DNA of 64,000 nt from Erpobdella octoculata (taxonomy: Eukaryota; Annelida; Clitellata; Hirudinida; Erpobdellidae), in assembly GCA_963978895.1 (NCBI GenBank), contig OZ022246.1, forward strand, positions 7,264,932 to 7,328,931. Reading direction: 5' to 3'. Positions 11,254 to 22,207 of this stretch are shown one piece after another. Both the position numbers and the translations under genes were made by a program. The notes under the pieces are model-generated. The model saw nothing but the letters and a program-made list of their open reading frames with translations. It made no database searches and was not told the DNA's origin. Each line of letters starts with the position of its first letter. Position 1 is the first letter of the stretch.

Positions 11254-14200
11254 ACAACAACATCATCATCATTGTCAGCATTATCATCGTCATCATTATC
11301 AGCACCATCATCGTCATCATTATCAGCAGCATCATCTTCATCATTATCATCGTCATCATTATCAGCATCATCGTCATCATTATCGGCATTATCATCGTCA
11401 TCATTATCAGCACCATCCTCACGTGAGAGTTGTTTCCATGCTGTCTGAACAAACAGAATGTCAGGGATCCATTATTATTGGACGGCCAAAAAAGTGCTCC
11501 AGTATTGATTTTGCCGGACATCATGATTTGTTCTTCAGGCTCATATTTCTTAATTGTATGCAATTATAAAAAATATAACATAAATATTGAAATAATATTA
11601 TATGAAATAATAAATTAAAACAATTTGTAAGATTTTAAAATCAATATTCAAACATTTTAGATCAGCTACTGAAACAGAAAGAAACACTTCTTGACTCCAG
11701 ATCCCCCTCGATAAAACGACCATCAAAGGTTAACAAAAAACCTCAAAACACGTCTCGGTCGTTTTAATTAGGTTTTTTTCACTTTGCTACAGAAACAGGA
11801 AGAAACAAATCCAAAGAAAGAAAAATCAGTTTTGCAAGCCAAACTTACCAAATTAGCTCTACAAATCGGATACGCTGGTTAGTTCAAAATAATTGACTTG
11901 TTGGCAATATTAATACATTTTTTATTGCGTTTACATTTAGTTTATTGACCAAGATTGACAATAAACAATAATAATAATTTTTTATAGGAACGATTGTTGC
12001 CGTGGTGACGGTTTTAATTTTAGTCCTTCGTTTCTCTGTGGAAACATTTATTATAGAGAAAAAGCCATGGAGCATTCAGTATTTTCAACAATTTGTCAAA
12101 TTTTTCATCATCGGGGTTACAGTTCTTGTTGTTGCAGTTCCAGAAGGACTGCCACTTGCTGTTACATTGGCACTTGCCTATTCAGTCAGAGTAAGTTTTT
12201 TATTTGTTGCTGTTTTTTCCTTGAAAGTTTTGACTAAAATTAACATTTTTTAATGTGTTTGTTAGTTATTCTATGCTATAAAAAAAAAGAATGGAAAGTT
12301 TCCAACCATTCTAAGGAGTCTCATGAGACAGTTGAATGGAAACCAGTTTGGGTCATAAAATTTCAAAGGGTTGCCAAATCTCTGGGAGTCCAACCGCCTC
12401 CGACCTCAGTACAATTTTGTTTTCTTTTTTTAGAAAATGATGCACGATAATAACCTAGTCAGACATCTTCACGCCTGTGAAACTATGGGTAATGCAACGG
12501 CCATTTGTTCGGACAAAACAGGGACGTTAACGACAAATAGGATGACAGTCGTTCAATGTTTCATTGCAGGTCAAACGCCTTCAATTTTTTTTTAATTTTG
12601 GGTTTTAAAAATTCTACAAATTCTCGTGAACTTATTTTTTGTGTGAATCCAGATAGAACATTCCGGCACGTTCCACAATCCAGAGAAATTCCACAAAACA
12701 TTCTCGACACCATCGTCACCCTCATATCAATCAACAGCGGATACACTTCTAAAATCATTGTAACGATTCATTTTTATGTAATTTTTTGTAATCGCCTTAA
12801 CAATTCCAAGTCTTGGTTGATTTAAAGCCTGCAACGACCCCTGGTGAACTGCCGAAGCAGGTCGGCAACAAGACGGAGTGTGCATTGTTGGGACTGGTTC
12901 TGGAATTAGGTCGAAGTTATGAACAAGAGAGAGAAGAAATGCCTGAAGATCGAATCTTCAAAGTGTACACGTTCAACTCCGTTCGAAAATCGATGACCAC
13001 TGTAATTCCAATTGAGAAGGGAGGTTATAGAATATTTTCGAAAGGAGCCTCTGAAATCGTCTTGAGAAAGTTTGAAATTAAATTTACTTTTGTTCTGAAA
13101 GTTTTTGAGACACACACTAAAACATGAATTTTGTATGTGCAAAGATGCGGCTGGATCCATGGAAAGAATGGAGCAGTGAGGAAGCTATCAAATAACGACA
13201 TCACCTGGCTCATAAATAACGTAGTCGAGCCAATGGCAAGTGACGGATATAGAACTCTCTGTCTCGCCTATAAAAGCTACGTTCCAGGTGTTTACTGAAA
13301 TTTTTTCTTTTCTATCAGTTTTATTATTTTTATATAATCAGTCTAAGTGAAATCTAAATTTCTTTCGACGTCATAAGGTACGCCGGAGCAGAATGAAGTT
13401 CAGTTGTCCGACAATATAGACTGGAATGATGAAGAAGATATTGTTTCAAAGTTAACGTGTCTTGCTATACTGGGAATTGAAGATCCAGTTAGACCTGAAG
13501 TAAATTTCAAGTTTTGATTTGAGTTGAAAGTATTTTTGTATTTTATAATTTAAAAAAAATATATTGACTAACTTTCCCTGTCGTGATGACTCGATTCAGG
13601 TTCCAAATGCCATCAAAAAATGTCAAAGAGCAGGTATAACCGTACGTATGGTTACAGGAGATAACGTCAACACTGCTAAATCTATCGCGATAAAATGCGG
13701 AATTCTCAATCCGAAAGATAATTTTCTCGTCCTTGATGGAACTCAGTTCAATGAAATGATCAGAGAGCGCCCTGATGGTCCCGTGAGTTCCAATTCATCT
13801 CAAATCGCTTTTATCTTATAAAAAACTAGAAAATAAATATTGTCATATAATCACTCAAAGAATATTATCATTATCAAAATATTATCATATAATCACTAAA
13901 ATAAAATAAATATTATCATATAATCACTGAAAGAAAATATATATTATCACATAATGCTAAAAAAAATTAGGTTGCTTTCCAAATTACAGCATCGATCGAA
14001 TATGCATGGTTTCAATTCCCATGCGTTGACTCTTCTAATATTTTTCGAAACGATTCTGGACTGAAACTTGTTTCACTTACATGAAAATGATAAAGATTCG
14101 ATCAAACGTTTTATAAAATTTGGACCCAATGGCACCCAAGGCAAAGAATGCATTGTAGTTAAGTGGAGATTTTTTTCTTGAAGACAATCTTTCACGGAGC

Positions 14201-17188
14201 AAAAAAGTTGGAGACGAAAATTTGGGGCCGTAAGTAAAAAGATGGGAGCAAAAAAGAGTGCCTGAATTGCAGACTTCCCTTAAGAAATGACCCGACTTAC
14301 AAACTCTCCTAAAAATGACAAGATCCGATCAGAGCAGAGTAGAAAAATGAAGTTGTTTTAAAGACATGGAAAACAATAAAATTAAAATCAATTAAATTTT
14401 GAATAATAATAAATATATTACCTTTAATAAACATTATTCATTGGAAACGAGAGGGCAAGATGATTAAAAATTCCAGGATCAAACCTTGTGGACAACTTTG
14501 ATTCAGAAAATTTTTTTCTCAGCTCTTAGAAGCTTTTTTGCCGGTAGCCAAACTGACATGAGAAGTTAACAAAATGCAAATTTCAATGTTTGAAAACAGC
14601 TCCGAGCATCTTATCTGTTTTTGAAAACTTTTAAAAACGTTTTTCCTTTTGGCAACATGCAAGGTTTTACCATTAATTCTTTGCATAATTCATATTTTTC
14701 CACCGAAAAAAATTGTTAATGCGACTCACTGAATTGATTTACTACTACAAAATCCAACATACAAATTGAATCGGATTTTCTTGAAATTGTAGAATAAAAT
14801 CAAGCAAAAACTATTATTGAGTCTTTTGTATAAGCAAAGTTTTTAAATAAAAATAATCTTTCATTTAAAAATTGTGAGGATGGGCACGTTTGAATTTTGT
14901 CTGCCAAAGAGTAAGCAATTTTTGACGATGCTTTTCAACTGCGAAACTTGAATAAAACAGAAAAAAAGAATTTATTTTACTTTTTTTCAACTCAGGTGAA
15001 ACAAGAACTGATAGACAAGGTGTGGCCTCTCCTACGGGTTCTAGCGAGGTCATCACCGACCGACAAGCACACTCTTGTGAAGGGAATGATTGAGAGTCGG
15101 GTGTCTAAAAAGAGAGAAGTAGTAGCAGTCACCGGTGATGGAACGAACGACGGTCCCGCACTGAAAAGAGCAGATGTGGGATTTGCAATGGTTTGTATGC
15201 TCCATTAGATGATTGATGATCATACAAATGCTCAATTTACTTTCGTTCTGAGATTGCACGTTAATCTTTTCCAGGGCATAGCTGGCACAGATGTAGCAAA
15301 AGAAGCGTCTGACATAATCCTCATGGATGATAATTTTTCTTCCATCGTGAAAGCCGTCATATGGGGGCGCAACGTGTACGACAACATCGCCAAGTTTCTT
15401 CAGTTCCAGCTGACGGTCAACGTGGTTGCTGTGTTCGTGGCTTTCTTGGGAGCGTGTGCCATAAAAGTAAGTAAATACACATAATGTCCTGATATATCTT
15501 AAAAATCGTCGTTAAATTAAATTGCAAGAAACGTTTTTTATTTAAATTTAACGTTACGCTCTTAGGATTCTCCTTTGAAAGCCATTCAGATGTTATGGGT
15601 TAATCTCATCATGGACACTTTGGCATCACTGGCACTTGCCACAGAACTTCCATCCGAAGAACTCCTAGAAAGAAAGCCTTACGGACGTACAAAACCTTTG
15701 ATCTCAGCTATGATGCTGACAAACATTGCCGGCCATGCCATTTATCAAATCATCATCGTTTTTTTCATTTTGTTTTACGGTAAGCAAACATTTTATTATA
15801 ATTTGGGCGTCATGTCAAAAATCATATAACAGGTCACCAAAATTGAGAAAAATTTTTTATTGTTTAACGCTCAGCTGTTTTAATAAATCAAATTGCCATT
15901 ATTGGTTAAGGGAATAGAAAACAATTCAGAGCAAGAGAAAATAAATCTCTAGCGTAAAGAAGAATGTTAGATATTTTTTAATACCACAAATTTTACAACT
16001 GCGACTTCAACAATTAATAGAAATATGAGTTAATTGTCAATAAATGTAGTTTTAATTTATATAAATTTCAAGGTGAAGTGATGTTCGACATAGACAGTGG
16101 CAGGGAATCCGGTTTCAATTCAACGCCGACTCAACATTTTACAATCATCTTCAACACCTTCGTCATGATGACATTATTTAATGAAATAAACGCAAGGAAG
16201 ATTCACGGACAAAGAAATGTGTTCGAAGGCTTGCACAGAAATGCGGTCTTTGTGATAATATGGCTCTCTACATTCGTGTCGCAGGTTGGCATCAATGTCT
16301 GGTTTCATAGCTTGAAAATGTTAAGGCGATCGATTCTTAATTGGATTGTTTTTTCAGATCATTATTGTTGAATTCGGAGGACCAGCGTTCTCAACAACTA
16401 ACCTGACACTTGAACAATGGGTTTGGTGTTTCCTACTTGGCTCAGGCGAACTTTTATGGGGACAGGCAATGAAATTTAAAATATTTTTCCAGTACAGTAT
16501 AAAAACGACTTTTTATTGTGGTTTTTTCTTTGTAGGTTGTTGTTTCATTTCCAACACATCGGCTCACAAAACTGAGCTTGAAACGACAGAAAGTGAAAAA
16601 CATCCAAAGAGTAGAAATGATAGAAAAACAAGTTGAAACAGACGACGACGATCTCTCAGACGACATTCCTAAAGGTCAAATATTGTGGATTCGAGGTTTG
16701 ACACGACTACAACACCAAGTAAAATTACTTCCCATCTTAAAAATAAATGCGATTCAAAATCTCATAACAAAATTTTTCGAATTATTCAGCTACGGGTAGC
16801 CAGAGTATTCAGAGACGTTTTGACAGACTATGACGATCGGCGTAGCGTACGCAGCTCAAAAAGTTCGCGCTTTTCCTGGCACAGAAATGCTTCAGAAGAA
16901 AAAAGCTTACCTGATAGTGAAGCGAGCTACATCGTATCTGCCAACTGCTCTTATACTAACATGGGAATGTTGCTTCAAGAAAAACACCAGGATCTGAGCA
17001 GCAGACCCAGCTCTTCGAGCAAAACGAGGTCGGTAGAAAACGTGTCAGCAAGGAGCAGCAACGGAACAAACTGCTGGTCCAAACAGCCTAGCATAGTAAA
17101 ACAAATCAGCTTGCCAAAGCCACCATCCACCGGTTACTTCAGCGAGGACGAAGCTGATCTGAGCCAGCCTAAAACAACATGTGCATGA
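2774..17188 (+). CDS. ATP2B-like: Plasma-membrane Ca2+-transporting ATPase (PMCA), partial, 17 exons
   Basis: This P-type pump exports Ca2+ at the plasma membrane. Exons: 2774-2917, 11661-11728, 11793-11877, 11988-12190, 12434-12569, 12653-12759, 12828-13069, 13145-13287, 13378-13499, 13600-13782, 14996-15190, 15275-15466, 15566-15779, 16073-16284, 16358-16465, 16536-16718, 16790-17188. Phases join throughout, giving about 977 aa. It begins in the actuator domain ([17 protein letters not shown]). PEGLPLAV (M4) is in exon 4, the phosphorylated Asp in CSDKTGTLT in exon 5, KGASEIVL in exon 7, [12 protein letters not shown] in exon 11 and the M6 stretch [18 protein letters not shown] in exon 13. 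The calmodulin-binding segment [13 protein letters not shown] is split over the last two exons. The first roughly 250 residues were not found. The intron after 16465 begins GC. The C-terminus ends TTCA, so the usual PDZ ligand is absent. Confidence 0.95.
2918..3289. other. PMCA intron 1, segment before the LINE
   Basis: Intronic AT-rich sequence with no recognised feature. The exact 5' boundary of the LINE that follows is uncertain. Confidence 0.5.
3394..4149 (+). CDS. LINE ORF1 protein (RNA-binding, coiled-coil type)
   Basis: The 251-aa frame is taken from ATG 3394; the preceding GTG is in frame but is an unlikely start. The N-terminal 90 residues are heptad-like and rich in Lys, Glu and Leu, suggesting a coiled coil (around [20 protein letters not shown]). 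A segment LVIHGIPES follows that is characteristic of the RRM-like core of LINE ORF1 proteins. No CCHC knuckle is seen, unlike the relic at 39.4 kb. The stop TAA is followed one base later by the ATG of ORF2, which suggests coupled termination and reinitiation. ORF1 appears intact. Confidence 0.75.
   Translation: MSRKRQEEVLDLLMEGKTIEALSDKIKEKILPSLEHGIKEMMKNLMLETVTKLIKDEIKPLVDKIKSITEENKTLQIRVDRLEMQLRSNDLVIHGIPESSYAEVASGVTAGEGDSSKHMSRQDTMSAVVECCRTKLDLDISMKDITAGYRIPGIKNAPRPIVITLASKTVRDRIYSSRRLLHKQEDKHKIYINEHLTKRCSEIFSRGRRLLKEKKISSTWTWNGVVFAKRVESDKPIKILSLEEVEKLQTS
4151..7203 (+). pseudogene. LINE ORF2: APE endonuclease plus reverse transcriptase, frameshifted
   Basis: The frame opens at ATG 4151. 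The endonuclease half shows [10 protein letters not shown], the catalytic Glu in [23 protein letters not shown] and the SDHFPI box. At a T9 run near 5655-5663 the frame breaks and ends at 5698. Coding continues in another frame from about the same point through [52 protein letters not shown] and FADDTNLF to the stop at 7203. Reverse transcriptase primes cDNA synthesis from the endonuclease nick. One lost T in the homopolymer explains the break. It could be an inactivating mutation, a sequencing error or, less likely, a programmed shift. All visible catalytic residues are kept, implying recent activity. Confidence 0.85.
7508..7917. other. PMCA intron 1, unassigned
   Basis: Follows the LINE tail. 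No exon or named repeat is recognised. Confidence 0.5.
7918..8007. repeat. (CT)n microsatellite
   Basis: About 45 CT dinucleotides in PMCA intron 1. Confidence 0.97.
8192..8333. repeat. Compound (ATC)n-(GTC)n-(ATC)n microsatellite
   Basis: A central block of about 17 GTC triplets is flanked by ATC blocks, as expected from an A-to-G change that spread inside an ATC array. All frames look open because of the triplet period; none is a gene. Confidence 0.97.
8334..9230. other. PMCA intron 1 with a dispersed repeat near 8640-8765
   Basis: The stretch around 8690-8760 (CAATTGAAACCTGTCTAATA, then AAAAGACAAACAC) recurs diverged at 10805-10920 in the same orientation. At 9153-9205 a 20-bp unit containing TATGACGGTGAAGT is present twice. 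Nothing else was recognised. Confidence 0.5.
9600..10720 (-). mobile_element. Possible LTR-retrotransposon relic (primer site and LTR edge)
   Basis: On the minus strand, a putative LTR ends in ATCGTAACA near 10236 and is followed by TTTGGTGTCAGAAGC. This resembles a primer-binding site for a tRNA whose 3' end is CTGACACCA (tRNA-Leu type). About 20 bases further an ATG begins a short frame reading [10 protein letters not shown]. The supposed LTR to the right has AATAAA-like and TATAA-like stretches near 10580-10650. No protease, reverse transcriptase or integrase was found, so the call rests on the primer site. Confidence 0.35.
10730..10788. repeat. (TTATA)n pentanucleotide microsatellite
   Basis: About 11 perfect pentamers. 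Confidence 0.95.
11096..11413. repeat. (ATC)n microsatellite with variant triplets
   Basis: About 320 bp of CAT/ATC triplets. The core is pure between 11155 and 11250. A degenerate 3' part contains a higher-order pattern with TTATCAGCA and GTCATCATT recurring every 24-39 bases. Confidence 0.95.
13783..14995. other. PMCA intron 10 with a short tandem repeat
   Basis: At 13838-13955 a unit of about 40 bases with the core ATTATCATATAATCACT is repeated three to four times. The remainder is AT-rich without recognisable features. Confidence 0.55.
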
Positions 17189-17323
17189 AATGAAACATCA
17201 CCAGGAACAAAGCCGAATCACAAACAGTATCGCATTTTTACATGCTTATTAAAAAAAAATGAAATGCCAGTAGGAAAGAAGACTTTTTTTAATGTAAAAC
17301 TTTCTGACGAATTACCAATTATG

Positions 17324-17355
17324 TATGTGTATGTGTATGTGTGTGTGTGTGTGTG
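17324..17355. repeat. (GTAT/GT)n microsatellite between convergent genes
   Basis: A run of GTATGT passing into GT dinucleotides in the 188-bp gap between the PMCA stop and the methyltransferase stop. Confidence 0.85.
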
Positions 17356-17376
17356 AAGTTTGGTTTGTGAAATTTC

Positions 17377-18685
17377 TCATGACCACTTATAACATGAATA
17401 AAAAGTTCTGTCAAATTGTTTTACATGATAAGAATAAAGATCTCTACATTTCCTAGCTCTTTTTAAAGGAAGTTTCCAAATTCCAACAAAAATATTAGAA
17501 TCCTCAATTGTGTTGGGGGGACCATCTTTAGACACACATAGCGGAGGAGTCAAAGAGTATGGAGGAATCTCCAAGTTGACTTCTCTGTATCTTCCTGGAT
17601 TCTCAACATCATTGAATTTAAGTTCTTTATTTAAAGAGTAACTTGGGAATGTTGTAACAATCAAGAGACCACTTGAGCTGTTTGAAAATATCTTCAACAC
17701 CCTATCAATCACAAAAAAATTTTTAATTTAAGTGTTTAATGATAACTAGTGTACTAGAAATTTACTTTTTTACATCACTGGAATGCAGGTGCTGCAAAAG
17801 CATTCGACATAATATGATGTCATAACTTCCCAAACTCTCCATCATAACAATATCTTGAAGGATAAAACTCCATCCTTCATTCTTAAAAGTTTCTTTGTGA
17901 TGTTTAATGACATCTGGAACAATATCCATCCCGGTGTAATCTATATCGTCTCTTGTGTTTAAGAATCTACTCATCCAGGCCATATCCCCACATGGAACGT
18001 CCAGTAATCGAATTTTGGAATTGGAATTTTTTAATTTTTTGATTTGGTTAATGGCAATGTGTAAAACTGCAACAATTTCTTGTGACCACTGCAGCGTTGA
18101 ACCTCTACCTTTGCAAAATATAATTTACAATTTACCAAAAAATAATAAACAAACCATAAAAAAACATATGAACTGAAATTAACCTGATGCACTCAAATCT
18201 GTATAATTTTCATCCCAACCATGACCCCATGCTCTGTTTTCAAAAACTTTCTTAAAAGATTTAATTCTAGCAACCGATGATTCCACAACATCAGCAGGTG
18301 AATAAATATATTCAGCAGACATCAAATTTCCTTGCACTTTTCCTAAGGCTTCTTCTGTTATACAGTTTCTGATATAGCCATCAGAGTCTAATAATGATGT
18401 GTTCCAAGAAACCTGATAACTTTCAGGACTTTTTTGGAGTGAATTCAATTTCTGCAATGGTGTTGTTAAACTTGGAGTTTCTTCATTTATTACTGATGAT
18501 ACTACTAAATTATCACAATTTTTTTTAACATCAACAGCTGCCTGTTTATGTTGTTGATATGCATCACATATTATTAAACATTGCTCAAAAGTGAAAGATT
18601 CTCTAATGACAAAAATAAAATACAAATTAAATAATAAACTAAATACAACTAAAATTTTAATTAATGCAGCTTTTATAGATTTCAT
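17377..18685 (-). CDS. Membrane-anchored class I SAM-dependent methyltransferase, 3 exons
   Basis: Exons 18184-18685, 17766-18108 and 17377-17701 join in phase to 389 aa. The start is ATG 18685; the upstream in-frame TTG is ignored. Residues about 5-28 (KAALIKILVVFSLLFNLYFI) form a signal anchor, implying a type II membrane protein with the catalytic domain on the lumenal or outer side. Exon 2 holds SAM motif I, LLDVPCGDMAWM, then YTGMDIVPDVI (acidic residue for the ribose) and the later motif YDIILCRMLLQHL. Exon 3 has LLIVTTFPSY. The substrate is unknown. The gene converges on PMCA, and an AATAAA on the PMCA strand at 17397-17402 lies inside this 3' exon, so the two transcripts may overlap antisense. 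Confidence 0.8.
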
Positions 18686-18699
18686 TTCCAAAGCTTAAC

Positions 18700-19211
18700 A
18701 GAGTAGTTTAACGCAGTTTTTAACGAAACACGATGCAGCGTTCGTTCAGGTGAGCTTGTTTACAAATTGATTAAAAGTAAATATTCAATTCATCATAGAC
18801 ATCTATGTAACCTGCAATTTTTTGCGTAGATGGAAACGTTGTGATTAGTCAAAAGAAACGGAAAAAACCGGATTTAATATAAACTTCGTTTCAGCCTAAT
18901 TTTTTGGAATTTTGCAAAGCCGATAAAACTTTTCCCCTGGCTTTTCATATAGGTGTTTCAAAAATAGAAAAGAAATTAGTTAATTAATTATAATTGCTTT
19001 AGAAATGCATCAATGTTTTAGCAAAATATAAACTTGCCTTATTATAAGAATGAACTTATTTGTACAAATATGGTGGCAAATGGGAAAAGGATACAGAGGA
19101 GGCGAGCCCACCCCCCATGATTTTTCCACCAAATAGAAAAAATATTTTTATTAGTTGATAAACAAAATAATTTTTATACATTTTGAATTATATCTACTTA
19201 TTTATATCATA
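18700..19211. other. 5' flank of the methyltransferase, no further feature
   Basis: AT-rich sequence between the methyltransferase start and the Helitron terminus. The promoter must lie here, but no confident core element is seen. Confidence 0.45.
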
Positions 19212-19799
19212 CTAGCGGAGGTACCCGGCGTTGCCCGGGGTTTTTAAAGGTTTTTCTAATGCTTGTCTCTCTCGCTCCCGTTTCCTTCCCCGCTTGTTTT
19301 CCCGCCCCCGGTCGCTTTCCCGTTCCCGGTCGGTTTTTTGCTCCAGGCCGTTTTTCCGCTCCCAGACGCTTTCCCGTTTCTGGTTTTTTCCCGCTCCCGG
19401 TCGATTTCCCGTTCCGGGTTGCTTTCCCGCTCCCGGTCACTTTTCCTTTCTCGGTCGCTTTTCCGCTCCCGGTTGCTTTCCCGTTCCCGGTCGCTTTCTC
19501 GGTCGCGTTCCCTTTCCCGCTCGATCTTTTGCTCTCAGTTGGCTTCCCGTTTTCGCACATTTATGTATGTATATATATATATAGCCCCGCTCGCTCACCC
19601 GCTCCACTCCGCTCATTTTGAGACGGATTTCAAATTTTTTTCTCTATATTTGATTCCCTTGACTCTCAAAGTTGTGTGAAAATTTCTTTTTCGCTCCCGT
19701 TTCCTTCCCGCTTGCGCTCCCGCTCCAGGTCGTTATCCGTTCCCCGTGGCTTTCCCGCTTATTTTTTCGCTCTCAGTTCCCCCCCCCTAGATCCGATTC

Positions 19800-19862
19800 T
19801 ACATACATACATACATACATACATACATACATACATACATACATACATACATACATACATAC

Positions 19863-19893
<31 letters not shown>

Positions 19894-20231
19894 CATACAT
19901 ACATACATACATACATACATACATACATACATACATACATACATACATACATACATACATACATACATACATACATACATACATACATACATACATACAT
20001 ACATACATACATACATACATACATACATACATACATACATACATACATACATACATACATACATACATACATACATAGATACATAGATACTTACACACAT
20101 ACATAGATACATACACACATACATACATATATACATACATACACACATACATACATACATACATACATACATACATACATACATACATACATACATACAT
20201 ACATACATACATACATACATAGATACATACA
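19800..20231. repeat. (ACAT)n microsatellite inside Helitron copy B
   Basis: About 430 bp, pure up to 20076 and then interrupted by ACACAT and AGAT variants. Long apparent ORFs (Tyr-Ile-His-Thr or Met-Tyr-Val-Cys) arise in several frames because a 4-base repeat has a 12-base coding period. Confidence 0.97.
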
Positions 20232-20321
20232 CACTCCCGCTCCCGGTCGTTATCCGTTCCCTGTCGCTTTCCCGCTCATTCTTTCGCTCTCAGTTGCCCC
20301 CCCCCCCCCTAGATCCGATTC

Positions 20322-20880
20322 TACATACATACATACATACATACATACATACATACATACATACATACATACATACATACATACATAGATACATAGATAC
20401 ATACACAGATACATACTTTGAATGAGCATTTAGTGCCGAAATATTGTAAAAAACACATACATACATACATGAATGTATGTGTGTGTGTCTGTGTTTATGT
20501 ATGTATGTATGTGTTTTTTTACAATATTTCGCTTTCCCGCTCATTCTTTTGCTCTCAGTTGCCCCCCCCCCTAGATCCGATTCTACATACATACATACAT
20601 ACATACATACATACATACATACATACATACATACATACATTCATACACACATACATACATACATACATACATACATACATACATACATACATACATACAT
20701 ACATACATACATACATACATACACACATACATAGATACATACACACATACATAGATACATACACACATACATACATACATACATACATACACACATACAT
20801 ACATACATACATATATAAACACAGACACATATACATGCACATACACATACATACATACACACATACATACGCACATACAT
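20322..20880. repeat. Further (ACAT)n blocks inside Helitron copy B
   Basis: Arrays at 20322-20415 and 20584-20880 are separated by a non-repeat segment containing C-runs and CTAGATCCGATTCT. The last block is mixed with ACAC and ATAT variants. Confidence 0.93.
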
Positions 20881-21028
20881 GTATATATAGTTCCCGCTCG
20901 CTCACCCGCTCCGCTCCGCTCATTTTGTGACGGATTTCAATTTTTTTTCTCTGTATTTGATTCCCCTTGACTCTCTAGGTTGTGTGAAAATTTCATTACG
21001 ATCGGATGAATGGTGTAGCAATGCATAA

Positions 21029-21164
<136 letters not shown>

Positions 21165-21192
21165 TACAAACATTCATTTTTATATATATAGA

Positions 21193-22207
21193 TATCTCTG
21201 CTAATATTTTTCAATCTTTTAGATAAACTTTGTTACATTCATATTTTGAACTTTTTTTTGTCTGCTTTCAATATTAACGGAAAGTTAATAGTTTTGTATA
21301 CTGTTTTTTATTTAATATGACGTTTTGCATGAAAATAAAACATACTAGTGTATATTGGCAAGGTCATTTGAGTTTGAAGATTTTCTAGGTTAAATTTAAA
21401 AAATCTTTGCCCCCAAGATTTCGCTGAATCGCCGCCCCTGAAGGAAAAAACGTATGTTGATGCAATATGCAATGAAGAAACTCATCAGATTAATCTGATG
21501 AGTGCTCATTTTTGTGAAACTCAATAACAACAACAGGATTTTAATGGTGGAACTTTTGAGACGATTCAAAAAAGGACAGAATTTGAGAAAAAAGTTAGTC
21601 AGATTTTATTTCCTCCCTTAGATACCGTCTTTCTTTTTTTTTTTTTAAAACAAAATCTACCCTATGCCATCGACGTTTTTGGAGGTGCCCGCTACGACCA
21701 TACCTTAAAACTCAATGTTCACCGTATCTGAGCCATAATGGAGCTTCAATTCTGGGAAAATTTTACAACAAACCTTCTTTCATTAATTTAAATAGCACAT
21801 ATCAAATTACAACTTATTTGTACAAAACTCTAGTTTTGTTTAGATGTCGCTAAATAACATTTACATCGTAATGTTTTGTGGGAATGAAATTATTCGATAG
21901 AAATAAACAACAAACTGGCTATCAAGTCTTCCCTTAATAATTTCTTTTTTCTTGAAGCTGATAAAAACAAGACAAAAAAAATCACTCATGAGCCAAAAAA
22001 GCATTAACATAATTGTTCACAATACAAATTCATGAACTCATGTCAGTTAATGTTTCAAGGCACTTTAAGCTTGTTTATCTTAAACTGAAAGGATTTGGAC
22101 AGGTTTCTTTTAAGCAAGGCACAATTTTCATAAAGTAAAACAAGAGTATTATGCATTAAAAATATTCAAGACAATAAAATAAAATATATAAAATTTCAGA
22201 TACATGA
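21193..22207. other. Intergenic, downstream of the acyl-CoA dehydrogenase
   Basis: No gene recognised. A perfect 24-bp palindrome (ACTCATCAGATT and its complement) lies at 21480-21503. Confidence 0.5.

Noticed and set aside
19672..20930. Long Tyr-Ile-His-Thr and Met-Tyr-Val-Cys ORFs on both strands
   Set aside because: Products of ACAT tetranucleotide repeats inside a Helitron; every frame is open.
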